From contig JAPTOF010000015.1 in assembly GCA_028554755.1 (NCBI GenBank), positions 8,928,001 through 8,992,000 of the forward strand: DNA of 64,000 bases. Reading direction: 5' to 3'. Positions 33,110-43,643 of this stretch are shown piece after piece. Origin of the DNA: Cordia subcordata. Taxonomy: Eukaryota > Streptophyta > Magnoliopsida > Boraginales > Cordiaceae. Within the stretch, counting starts at the first letter, position 1; every line of letters starts with the position of its first letter. The position numbers were made by a program, and so were the translations under genes. Under the pieces are notes generated by a model, which had not been told where the DNA came from, made no database searches, and saw only the letters and a program-made list of their open reading frames with translations.

Positions 33110-34650
33110 AATCATCTCAAGGGATAAGACGTGACGGACCTTCAACAAGGACACGGGAAAGATGATCGGCCACTATATTCTCAATACCTTTCTTATCTTT
33201 TATGGTGAGGTCAAACTCTTGTAAAAATAAAATCCATCTTATTGAACGAGGTTTGGCAAACAAATACCTAAGGGCTGAATGATTTGAAAAAATGATTATC
33301 TTAAACCCAAGAATGTAAGACCTAAATTTTTCCAAGGCAAAGACTACTGCTAGTAGCTATTTTTAGTTGTGGTATAGTTCTTTTGAGCCACATCTAAAGT
33401 CCTACTAGCATAGTAGATTACATGTGGCACTCTATCCTTCCCTTGACCTAAGATAGCACCTATGGCAAAATCAGAAGCATCGCACATGATTTCAAATAAA
33501 AGGGAATAGTCAGGAGGTTGAATGATGGGAGCAGAAGGCAAGATAGATTTTAAAGTCTCAAATGTAAGCAAACAATCATTATCTAATTTGAAAAGTGTAT
33601 CATGAGCTAAAAGTGCAAACAATGGTCTAGCAATTTTACTAAAATCCTTAATAAAATGCCTATAGAACCCTGCATGTCCCAAGAATGATCTAACCTGCTT
33701 CACTGTAGTGGGAAGTGGTAAATTTATTATGACATCAACTTTTGCTTTATCAACACACACCCCCTCATAAGAAACAACATGCCCAAAACTATACCTTTAC
33801 GAACCATGAAATAACTCTTTTCCCAACTCAACACCAAAATAGATTCATGACATTGTTTAAGCACAAGAGTTAAATTCCTCAAACATGTATCAAATGAATC
33901 ATCAAAAAATAGAAAAATCATCCATAAAAATCTCCAATAATTCATCAATCATATCAGAAAACATTGGCATCATACATCGTTGAAATGTAGCAAATGCATT
34001 ACAAAAACCAAAAGGCATTCTCCTTTATGTAAACATGCCAAAGGGATATGTGAACGTATTCTTCTCTTGATTCTCAGGAAAGACAGGAATCTGATTATAA
34101 CCAGAGTAACCATCTAGAAAACAGTATAACCTTTGTCTTGCTAACCTATCTAAAATTTGATCAGTGAATGAAAGAGGAAAATGGTCCTTATGAGTTATAG
34201 AGTTAAGCTTCCTATAGCTAATACATACTCGTCATCCCGTGGTAGTGCATGTAGGAACCATCTCTTCTTCAGCATTAGGAACAACTATGACCCTAGACTT
34301 TTTAGACACAAGCTGCACAAGACTCACCCACTCACTATCAGAAATAGGGTAAATAATGCTAGCACTAAGAAGCTTAACTATCTCTTTATTCATTACATCT
34401 CTCATGTTCGGATTTAGCCTACGTTGCATCTCCCTAGATGGTTTTTCACCTTCCTCTAAATGTATTCTATGCATGCACAAAGAAGGATCTAAACCTTTCA
34501 AATCTGCTACAATCCATCCTAGGGCCTCTTTATTCTCAGATAAAACCTTTAACCGCTTAGACTCTTGTTCACTAGTGAGATCAGAAGCTATGATGCACGG
34601 AAGAGTCATATTAGGACCTAGGAAGCTATACTTAAGATGCAAAGGTGGTC
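33110..34650 (-). pseudogene. pol: Element F reverse transcriptase and RNase H
   Basis: The frame 34642-34232 carries the N-terminal reverse transcriptase part: [26 protein letters not shown] sequence and [24 protein letters not shown] stretch follows at about 34120-34085 and an EIFMDD-type catalytic box near 33915-33930 in another phase. 33760-33350 holds the connection and RNase H start ([40 protein letters not shown]), and 33335-33117 the rest (HSALRYL, then ADHLSR). The domain order is that of Ty3/gypsy. At least five frame breaks make it inactive. Confidence 0.85.
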
Positions 34651-34959
34651 ACTTCAATTCTAGAGTAGCCGGAGATCGAATGGAGGGTAACATGGATTCT
34701 CCCATAGTGGTAGGAAAAGGCTCTACAAGACAAGCATGTGACTCGATATCCATCAAATGCACTAAATTTAATAATGCATTAACCTCTCTAACTGACTTAT
34801 CAATGTCAAACTCTCCCATCCCAAAGTAAGTGAGGGTAATCTCTGAGGGGTCCTCTTATAACAATGAAGGGAATGTCTGTTCTATGCATGGGTCAATGAC
34901 ATCTATCATAAAACACTCAGGACCCTTATCTAAGACAGGACACCTAGCTGCATTGGCCA

Positions 34960-35430
34960 TATGTAATTTTATCTTCTTATTCTCAAAGTTACTTCTATCT
35001 CTCTAATCCTGCAGTTGATTTTAGCATTAGCAGTTGCTAAGAACTGTCTACCCAAGATGACACGAGTTTGAGATCTAGAGGACTCACCTGGTTCCATATC
35101 TAGCACAATAAAGTCAATAGGGAAGAGACACTTGTCTACCTGAATTAAGACATCCTCTACCATTCCCCTAGGAACCTTAACAGATATATTTGCTAACTAT
35201 AGGGTCATGGTAGTCTTTTTTACCTCCCCAGTGTTTAACTGCTTAAACACAGAGTACGAAAGTAGATTCACACTAGCACTTAAGTCAAGCAAAGCATGAT
35301 CAACACAGTGTTCACCGATGGTACAAGGAATAGTAAAAGCTCCAGGATCTTTCAATTTGGGAGGAGTAGGAGAAGTCAAAATGCTACTCACTTTTTCAGT
35401 AAATCTCATCTTTTGGGGAACATTACCCTA
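34960..35430 (-). pseudogene. pol: Element F aspartic protease
   Basis: The frame 35409-35197 shows DPGAFTIPCTIGEHCVDHALLDL followed by SASVNLL, where related elements have DLGSSVNL; Gly at the active site reads Ser. 35163-34969 continues with VLIQVDKCLFPIDFIVLDM and VILGRQFLATANAKI, the flap and C-terminal part. It releases mature proteins from the gag-pol precursor in an active element. A stop and frame change separate the two halves. Confidence 0.8.
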
Positions 35431-37145
35431 ATGTTTGCTTTGTGAGTGCATAAGTTCTTGACGAATTTTGCATAAGCAGGAATATCCTTAATGACATCTA
35501 AGAGTGGAAGATTAATTTTTACCTACTTAAAGATGTCTAAAATGGCTTCCCATTTTGACTTACTTTCTCTTTTCTGACCTAAAGCTTGAGGAAATAAGGA
35601 TTTCATAATTTTTGAAGCGCTAAGAAGTGAGTTATAATGCACAATGGACTCTTTTAAATTCTCCTGTTCAATGTCAGCAACCTATTTTTTGTTTATATGT
35701 TTTTAATGGCTCATATTGCTTAATAGTGACATGATTATCTTTGACTCTCCCATTCCTAAGTACAGTTGCAGCCTTAAGGTGTTCATGTCCATTTTCTACA
35801 TATGACATTTGAGCTTGACCCCTGTGATTAGGAACTAGCTGTGCAGGCAATTTACCCTCATCCCTTCTAGCTAAGCATTCACAAGTTGACCTACTTGTTG
35901 TTCTAATTTAGCTATGGACTATGAATGTGAGTGCAACAATTGTGTGCTTTCATCAAATTTTTACAACAATTTCAAAACCTTATCCTCAAATACAGAGCTA
36001 TATTGACCAACAAGTACAAGAGGAGGAGTAGGTGAAACATACCTAGGTCCAAGTTGAAAACCAGGAGGTTGAGACATGCCAGAAGAATTAGCTTGAGGAG
36101 CTCTGAACTGGGGCACAACCTCTTGTGACTGTTGTTTCCATGAGAAATTTTGGTGATTTCGCCATCCATGGTTATATGTGTTAAAGTAAGGTAAGGGTTA
36201 TTGTTTGGTGGATATCCCTGTGTTGCACATCCCTTATCAACACTAGAAGATTGATTAGCTAATGGAAAATTCACAACATAATAAGAAGTGCTATAACATA
36301 AAAAACATTCATCCATAACATTAGAACCCACTACTTTCATAGATTCTTTATTAATTGACAACAACTCATCCATCTTTTTAACTATCATGTCAACTTTCAA
36401 TGCAAGATTATGTTGTGTTGACACCTTATATATACCCTTTCTACACCCTCTATTATCAACATGCAAAGAAGCTACATGTTGCTGAGAATTCTCACTAAGA
36501 TGCCGAAATAATTTCCAAGCCTCCTCAGGACTCTTATACAAGAACATGCTCCCACAAGTTGCATCTACCATTTTTTTTATGACCCTCAGACAAACCCTGA
36601 TAAAAAGATTGAACTAGGTGCCAGTCTGCAATATCATGGTACAAGCAATTTCATAACATCTCTAAAAAATCTTTCCCAATTCTCATGAAACAATTCATTA
36701 TCAAATTGCTAAAAATTAGTGATTTCCTTCTCATGGTAGTGGTTTTTCCTATAGAGTGGAACTTATCTAAGAATTCTCTCTGAAGACCTACCCAAGATGT
36801 GATAGATCCTACTAGAAGAGTTTTCAACCAATGCTTTGCTCTATCCTTAAGAGAAAAGGGAAACACTCTCATTCGAACTGTTTCATCGTTAACACCTCCA
36901 ATCTTAAATGTGGAACAGAATTCAAAAAATGCATTAATGTGATAATATGTGTTCTCATTACTAAGGCCAAAAACTGTAGGATACTCTACAACAACTGCAG
37001 CTTAATCTCAAAATCAACCTTCCCTATGTCAGGTAATGTAATGGCCATGGGTAGAGTGTATGCGCTAGAAGTGAAAAAGTCTCTAATGGCTCGAGGGCGG
37101 ATAGGCTCTTGCCTAGGTGGAATGACTTGCCTAGGTGGGTCTTGA
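35431..37145 (-). pseudogene. gag: Element F gag and gag-protease linker
   Basis: 36872-36651 carries RVFPFSLKDRAKHWLKTL, the capsid signature of plant gypsy gag (Retrotrans_gag type). 36571-35972 continues with SPEEAWKLFRHLSENSQQH and ends in CFLCYSTSYYVVNFP, a degenerate zinc knuckle (CX2C kept, His lost). The linker to protease (35900-35430) contains a poorly preserved LTLRSG-like area. Numerous stops are present. In a working element gag forms the virus-like particle that packages RNA. Confidence 0.78.
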
Positions 37146-37633
37146 GCATTTTCATTATTAGTACCATCACAAATAATAAGTGTTTGATTCTGATATTGAG
37201 CAATTTTTAGAGATTTCTCAACTTGTAATTACCTTGCTTGTGTCTTTTTATATGTAAAAGTTCTTTCAATTTTTAGATCAAATGGGGCTAACTCTCTATT
37301 TAGAGAATGCTGCCCATGCATGCAACATACAAGACAACTAAAGTTCTATAGATAACAACTAGAACAAAGTAACAATAGAGAAAAAAAAATGATGAAATAA
37401 ACTAACAGAAATAAAAAAATTAAAAAATAAAATAAATAACTAACACTAAATTAATCCTACAAAAATAAAATAAAATGAACAACTATTTAAAAAAATAAAA
37501 GAAAATAAAATATTTTTTTGAGTTTTAATTCTTTTAAAAAAAACAAAAACAGAAGAAGAAAAAATGCAAAAACTAAACCAAAAAAAATTCGTAACAACTA
37601 GATGTCAATTCCCCAGCAATGGTCCAAAAAATT
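37146..37633 (-). other. Leader and primer site of element F
   Basis: The minus strand after the LTR end (37634) reads TTTTTGGACCATTGCTGGGG (about 37630-37611), a decayed tRNA-Asp-type primer site comparable to those of A and C. The remaining leader is A/T-rich without a gene. Confidence 0.6.
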
Positions 37634-38813
37634 TGACCACATCATTGTATGGGCAAATAAAATCAATTAAAATAGTCAACAACAAAATATAAAAATTTTC
37701 CTTTTTATCATGTTAACAGTGAGTGGAGGGTCAAACCACAGGGAATCTGGATAGTTGGCAGAAATTAAAAAGAAATAAAAATAACTAAAAAATAAAACTA
37801 AGAATTTAAAATAACTAAGCTAAATACTATGAGTGAAACGAATTTTAGATTAAATGAAATTGAAAAAGAAAACAAATTAAATTAACTAAAAGAGAAAATA
37901 ATTGCAAGAATCAACCAAGAAATTTGTGAGACTTAAGTCTAGAGGCACGCAATTTATGGTGATGGCAAGGAAATTATCTTATTCATGTTTGTCAACTTTG
38001 AGATTTCTAATTAAGAGTAAGAGATTAGGCAATAAGCTCTAATTCACCTAAATTAATTAACTAAAGTTCCTGAAGCATAACTTATCTCATTGACATAAAT
38101 TATCACTCAAGTTCTCTAATTAACTAATCTAACAAGTCCTAGACAATTAATCGAGACTACAAAGGCATAGACTATCTCGGTGGAGTAATCTATCACTGCT
38201 CTGAAACAATTAATTATTTCTAGTCCAATTAAAATTGATCTGTATTCGTACCCACAAGAACCTATGAGATTCCTATATGGCAAAAGGTATAAATTCTTGA
38301 CTAACAAAAATTAGCTACAAGCATAATAATGATTAACCAAGAATTTAATAACAATAAAGTACAAATATGAATAATCGAATAAATCCCGAGAGAATCTGAA
38401 ATATAAATAAAAATAATCACTATCATCCCGAATCATGGGAATTTAGTTTCTGATGAAATTTAAAGCACAAAACGAGAAGGAATTTAGAAAAAGAAAACTC
38501 ATCGTATTATTCTTGAGAAAATAATGTTCTGAAATTCTTTCCAAGATCTCTTCCAAAAGCTGCCCACAATTCTGAAATCTAAACCCACAACTTTTTTCTT
38601 TTTGGTTGAATTCTCTTTGAAAAGAAAAAAAAATTAAATAGAGAACAAAAGAAAAAATTATGTTGAAGAACTCGTCTGTGGTGGCACTGTTGCTCTCTTC
38701 TCTTATTCCTACACGTTCACGAATATATATACACACACATATATATACATATATATATAGATGCATATATACACATATATTCATATATATATATATATAT
38801 ATATGTATGTATA
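37634..38813 (-). repeat. Second part of the F 5' LTR
   Basis: The inner edge (TGGTCA at 37639-37634, minus strand) abuts the primer site. It includes the CCCTGTGGTTTGACCCTCCA stretch usual near the LTR 3' end (about 37747-37728). The outer edge is a TA/TG tract (38707-38813) where the copia LTR begins. The first part of this LTR is at 21811-22523. Confidence 0.75.
38707..38813. repeat. TA/TG microsatellite inside the F LTR
   Basis: Alternating TATATA/CATATA runs; the counterpart of the tract at 22378-22523. The copia I/J LTR borders it with GTATA (38809-38813; TATAC on the other strand). Confidence 0.85.
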
Positions 38814-39203
38814 TGAAAGAAAATGGATTCGGGTAGGCGCCCATGAATGGGTTGACCCGACTTGAATATTGAATGTACAAGGTATAGAGGCAGTTGTTAA
38901 AAAACTACCTCTATCAGTTTTCTTATTATAATAAAACTGCTTCTTAGCAGTTAATAGAATAAGATGTACGCATAATATACTCCAGAGAACAACTGCTCTT
39001 TTACTTCTTCTCTTTGTATTCTTCTTGAAGAAATTTCTCTCTGAAGAAAAATTTCTCTTCTCTAAATTTAGAACAAAAAGGCATTTAGTGTTGTGAAAAC
39101 ATCCATCATCTTCTCGTAAGGTGGTCAATGATTAGTAGGAAGAGTATTCAAGGGAATTCACACAGCAAGAGGTTAGTGTGTTTTTGTTTATTTTTTGTTT
39201 TCA
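38814..39203 (+). repeat. 5' LTR of copia I/J (390 bp)
   Basis: It starts TGAAAGAAAATGG and ends ...GTTTTCA. It is an inverted, collinear copy of 22524-22917. It is identified as the 5' LTR because a copia primer site follows at once. Confidence 0.9.
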
Positions 39204-39205
39204 AT

Positions 39206-39217
39206 TGGTATCAGAGC
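39206..39217 (+). other. Copia primer binding site (initiator tRNA-Met)
   Basis: TGGTATCAGAGC, two bases after the LTR end: the exact complement of the 3' end of plant initiator tRNA-Met used by Ty1/copia elements. Confidence 0.93.
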
Positions 39218-41226
39218 ATTGGGTTTGATTGATTTTTCTTACGAGAGTAATTATTGGTTGAGATATACATATATTTATATATATATATATGATATATTTT
39301 GTTGAACGTCTCATAAAAAATTTATGCAAAGTATATGGCCTATTTATTCTTTTTTCTCAGTAATTATATGTTAATTACTTCTGATTGTGTTGGAAAAGAA
39401 TGTTGTTATTGGGTTATCTTGAATGTGCAAATACAAATTTGTAGCATATATGTAAACAAAGTGATTATAGGAGTCTTTAGTCCATGAAATTTGCATATTG
39501 TCTTTTGGGTGTTTGATTTATTTCCTCTGTTGGTATGCTATGAAAGCGTATTATTTTATTTTATTAATTTTTTTGGGTTCAATTCATAGAGAATGTGACT
39601 TGTTTGAAAGTGATGCAATTTTCTTACAAAGATTTACTGTAGTCTGGTGGTTAAGTTGGAGATTTATTTTCCAAAAGATACATTGTTTGAATCTTAGGAC
39701 TTGTATCTTTTTCCTTTGCTATCTTTATTAAAAGAAAAAGTCCAAAAGATCTACTTTGGCAAGACTCAAACCAGAGACATTTCATATGTTAGGTTGACAT
39801 GATAACCAGTAGACTATGTTATTACTTTGCACTTTGTTTGGCAGTTTCTTTATATGTCATAAGTGTGTAAAAGCTAAACTGCCAAAATGACATGTTGTTG
39901 CAAAGACTCGAACTTGTGACCTTTGCATATGCTTGGCAATGTCTTTACCACTAGTCTAACACTAGTTTTCATGTTATTTTCAGTCTCTGTTTTATATGTT
40001 ATGAAACTGACTGAAATGGAAATTATATATTTCTCAAAATTTTGCAATTGGACTTACAAAATAATTATGCTTAAAATACCACTGAGTTATAAACTATATA
40101 TATTTTTTTGGTTTTATATCAACGTTATTGACAAAAAATGTGATCATTTTTTTTAAAAAAATAATATATTTTAGTTAGTTCAATTTTCTAGTTCTTGGAA
40201 ATTTATTTTCCCTTAATTTCTGTTGAAGAAAAATAAATATCTGGCAAAGATGGAGATTATGTGATATGATGCATATTCACAAGCAAATAGAATTAGTGTC
40301 GTGACTGATTATAGAAGGTGTCATAGGAATCGACGGATTCCCAGGACTCCGAGACTCATACGGACTACTAATGTACCAAGAACTGAAATCTAGAGGCAAC
40401 GACTCAGGGATCTGAGAAATGAACTAGCAAGATATAGGATACAAAATGATCACATATTAATTGAGCATGTTAAGATAGTAAACAAAAAAATTCAAGAGGT
40501 CATTTTTAACAGGTATATACAGAGTGAAGAAGAAAAAGATCTTGCACTGCTCAATACTCTTCCAAGAGACTTGGCTGGCATGCTTGAGAGTTTTTGGGAA
40601 CCAAGAAAACTAGAGGATATGGTCAAAGGAGTGTGTAGGAGATATGAGACCATCGTCTACGTGTTTTTAGAATATTACACTTGGTTAAATGCGTGTAAAA
40701 CCACTAGGTTAAGGGTTAACTCTAACTTGCGTTATGACAAGAAACTTTCTATCACCTCATGTTTACCAAAGTATGACCCTATTTTTCTCTTTAAGAAAGT
40801 CAACTTTGAGGATTCTATTCCTAGAAGGTTAAAGTTTGTCAATATAGAAGACAGTGATGATGAATGATGTACATGCTTATGTATATATTCTGTATCTTTT
40901 GTTTAGATTGTATATATTTTATGAATGTCAATTGCTTATGCGAGTTTATATATTGACTTCATAATGTTGTGAAATTATCTATGCTTAACTTAATTGTACA
41001 TAAAGCTTTATTATATTTGAAAATAATAGAATAGTGGGAGTTCTATGTTAAGATAAAACATTGTATTGCATTAATGAAGTTAAGTTGATAAGCCTATAAA
41101 CAAAGAGAAGTGATCTATGCTTGTGAACTTAGTGACATTTCTGGCTCACTTTCTTTGTTTGATTCTCATCAATTCAATTTGCATTAATTATCAATCTTAT
41201 CATTGAATATATGCATATACTAATGG
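39218..41226 (+). other. Unusually long copia leader with tRNA-like modules
   Basis: A leader of about 2 kb between primer site and gag ATG is far longer than the few hundred bases or less usual in copia. It contains three tRNA-like A/B-box pairs: plus strand 39640-39650 with 39684-39693; minus strand 39816-39804 with 39772-39763; minus strand 39958-39947 with 39914-39905. It also holds a 157-codon open frame (40394-40867). The rest is A/T-rich. Confidence 0.55.
40394..40867 (+). CDS. Unrecognised charged ORF in the copia leader
   Basis: Open for 157 codons after a TAG at 40391-40393, ending with TGA at 40865-40867. The first in-frame ATG is at 40580-40582; an Arg/Pro-rich reading continues upstream of the TAG. 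The N-terminal third (LRDLRNELARYRIQND and on to about 40510) has Leu/Ile heptads and many charges, suggesting a coiled coil. The middle has CRRYETIVYVFLEYYTW, and the C-terminus is acidic (NIEDSDDE). I recognise no family; copia gag itself starts only at 41227. It may be captured host sequence, an accessory ORF or a remnant of another element. Whether it is translated is unknown. Confidence 0.4.
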   Translation, partial: RQRLRDLRNELARYRIQNDHILIEHVKIVNKKIQEVIFNRYIQSEEEKDLALLNTLPRDLAGMLESFWEPRKLEDMVKGVCRRYETIVYVFLEYYTWLNACKTTRLRVNSNLRYDKKLSITSCLPKYDPIFLFKKVNFEDSIPRRLKFVNIEDSDDE

Positions 41227-41300
41227 ATGTCTGTACAAATGTTAGAAAATGGCTTAAAAACTATCACAGTTGACCTTAATAAGGGTGACAAATTGAACGG
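41227..41300 (+). pseudogene. gag: Copia I/J gag N-terminus, cut by element C
   Basis: The ATG at 41227 opens MSVQMLENGLKTITVDLNKG and the following DKLNG motif, the start of a copia gag in which a NYxxW motif should come next. The frame ends where the TGATAACTAATG start of the element C LTR takes over at 41301. Only about 25 codons remain. Confidence 0.7.
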
Positions 41301-41739
41301 TGATAACTAATGCGAGTGTTTTTGGAGTGTAAATTGCATGATTTGAAGTATGTTTGAGTACATGTTTTGGTGCTAATTTTGTCTATTTCGAGCTTTTGTG
41401 TGCTTATTGATTCTCATTGAGTGTTTGTGTGTGGTGTGTCATTTTTTTCATTTTTTTATTTTCTTTTCTTTATTTATTTCTTTTCTTTAGTAATTCTGAT
41501 TAATTAGGAATTAGGTAATAAGATTAATTAGTAATTTAGTTTCGGTAGTTAAATTAAATTAGTAGTTAGGCTTAATTAAGATTCATTAAATAGATTAGGA
41601 CATTATTAGGTTAGAATTTATTAAGTTAGTGTAAGGATTTTTTTAGATTAATTAATAATTAGTTAGAATAATTATAGGTTAGTTATTTAGTAGAAGAAAA
41701 AGAAGAAAAAAATGATGACCATGCATATATTATACATTA

Positions 41740-41788
<49 letters not shown>

Positions 41789-43236
41789 ACACATATATAT
41801 ATTTATATATTAAATATATAAAGCACACACGTAACTCATAGCACACACGTGCACATATGCATACCAAATTCCACCAATCTTTGACTTTGTGGACCTTACC
41901 ATTCTTTTTCTTTTCATTTCTTTCTTTACACCACACACATACACACACACATATATAGGCAGTAGTCGTAGAAGAAAAGCAAAAGAGAGAAGTAGCAGCC
42001 GCACAGTTGGACAGAGATAAAAAAAAATCTCAGCTCTGTCCCAGGCTAAGAGAGAAAAAAAATCAGAAAAAAAATAGAAAACAATTCCATAAAATTTCTA
42101 AAAAAATATCTTTTGTTTTCTTTTTAATTTCTTTACTTTTTATCTTTATTTTGAGCTAATTTAGAGCTGTTTTCTATAGGATTTTTGGGACTAATTTGGA
42201 GCAAATATTGGAGAAAAATCTTGAAGAAGAAGACGGATTTGCGCAAAATTGAAACAAGAAGAGGTTCTAAGCTTGAGATTTAATTTCTTGGATATGGAAT
42301 TAATTTTCATGAGATTAAATTTTAGTTTGATACTCTCTTTTATATGTTGAGCTAAATTTATTTTAGGGTTGATTACTATTTCTATTATGAGTTAAGGATT
42401 GTAAAACTTGTTTTGGGATACTTTGATGGTTTAAATACATGTTTGGTTTTTATTGTTTTAATAGTGATTGTTGGGCATGTCTATGTGTTTGATTAATTAC
42501 CTTAATAAAGAAACATGTATTATTATGCTCTTAATTTTTTTGTATCTGCTTATATGGTGTTGATTAATTATGTTTGGTTTTATAATTAGCTTTAATATGT
42601 GGTCTTTAGGATAAAAAAAAAACTAATAGGTCACCCATTACACTTAGTTGAACTTAGGTGGATTATAGTTGAACTTAGGTGGATTAGGCCTTAGCTTGAA
42701 ACATAGTTAACGGTGTAAACCCTAGGTTAGTGTATTAATCAATGCCAATCTATAAGCCTTAATCACTTGGCCCTAAAACCCTAGTTAATAAAGACGAGGC
42801 TATACTCTAAGTAGAATTCACTTAGGGATAGAATTGCACCGAGCATTAGGGATAATACGGTTAGTGAGTTTAGACTTCTAAAATAAGCTATTAAAGCCAT
42901 CAAAATACTCAAAGCAAGAATAAAATCCCAAGCCCATAATAGAGTTGTAATCACCCTAGTCCTTTCTCTTTTTTTTTAATTTAATTAGCTCTCTCTCTCT
43001 AGTTTGTTCGTCTTTTTATTGCACACGTTAGTTTAGGTAATTTAATTTAGTCTTTAATTTAGAGTTCCCTTCAATTAAAAATTTAGAAAATCTCAAAAAT
43101 AATTTCGTTTCTACACATAGTTAATTTAGGACACATAGGACTTAGAACCATAGTTGGAGACCTTTACAATACTCGTACTCTTGCACACACTGTACTATTT
43201 CTGATCCGTGCACTTGTGGGTTTTTAAAATAACATT
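41301..43236 (+). repeat. 5' LTR of element C (1936 bp)
   Basis: It starts TGATAACTAATGCGAG and ends ...ATAACATTA directly before the primer site. It contains a long (TA)n tract (41741-41785), one CATGTCTATGTGTTTG motif (42477-42492) and a diverged version of the conserved core (GGGATAGAATTGCACCGAGC, about 42826-42845). Confidence 0.85.
41741..41785. repeat. TA dinucleotide microsatellite
   Basis: About 22 uninterrupted TA units inside the C LTR. Confidence 0.9.
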
Positions 43237-43265
43237 AAGTTTTTGGCACTGTTGCTGGGGAGGCA
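43237..43265 (+). other. Primer binding site of element C
   Basis: AGTTTTTGGCACTGTTGCTG followed by GGGAGGCAT: a tRNA-Asp-type site with a few substitutions, placed right after the LTR. Confidence 0.75.
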
Positions 43266-43643
43266 TAGTTGGTTTCTTTGATTTGTGCATTTTAGTTGGT
43301 TACATGCTGTGGTATTTCTGTTATTGTTCTAGTATTAGTCTTAGTTTTTGTTGTTCTCTTTTTTTTTTGTGATAATTTGTATTTTGCTTTTGCATTGTGT
43401 TTTGTTTGATTTAGCATTTCTATTTAGTGTTATTTTCTTTTGTAATTTTTAGGGACTTGTGGTTTCTGTGTTGCAGATTTAGGTTGAAATTGCAATTTTA
43501 GGGGTTGAAGAGTCGGAATGAGATTTTGTTTCTTTTTGTGCATGCTTGGTAGGCGGTCACTTAGAGCTGACTTAGTTCCTTTTAATCCTAAACCACAGAA
43601 AATTCACTATCATCTTAGGAACTTAGAACGCAATCTAGGTGAA
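43266..43643 (+). other. Leader of element C
   Basis: T-rich leader between primer site and gag start. No other feature is seen. Confidence 0.5.

Larger units (their letters stand above)
30320..38813 (-). mobile_element. Gypsy (Athila/Tat-type) element F, from cut 5' LTR to truncated 3' LTR
   Basis: Minus-strand order: LTR second part (38813-37634), primer site, gag, protease, reverse transcriptase, RNase H, integrase (ending 31768), 3' tail, purine tract, first 105 bases of the 3' LTR. The first part of its 5' LTR is at 21811-22523 in opposite orientation, separated by the inserted copia I/J. All coding parts are degenerate, more so than in elements A and E. Confidence 0.85.
38814..41300 (+). 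mobile_element. Copia I/J, 5' half (LTR, primer site, long leader, gag start)
   Basis: Plus-strand order: LTR, primer site, a 2.0-kb leader and the gag start at 41227, cut by the LTR of element C at 41301. Together with 22524-27435 (minus strand) it supplies the parts of one copia element. The orientation conflict is explained by an inversion with one breakpoint at about 27435. Confidence 0.75.

Noticed and set aside
39206..40867. Endogenous pararetrovirus leader (such viruses also use a Met-tRNA primer site)
   Set aside because: The site directly follows a TG...CA LTR that is present in a second copy, and a copia gag start follows at 41227; I see no viral coat or movement protein motif.
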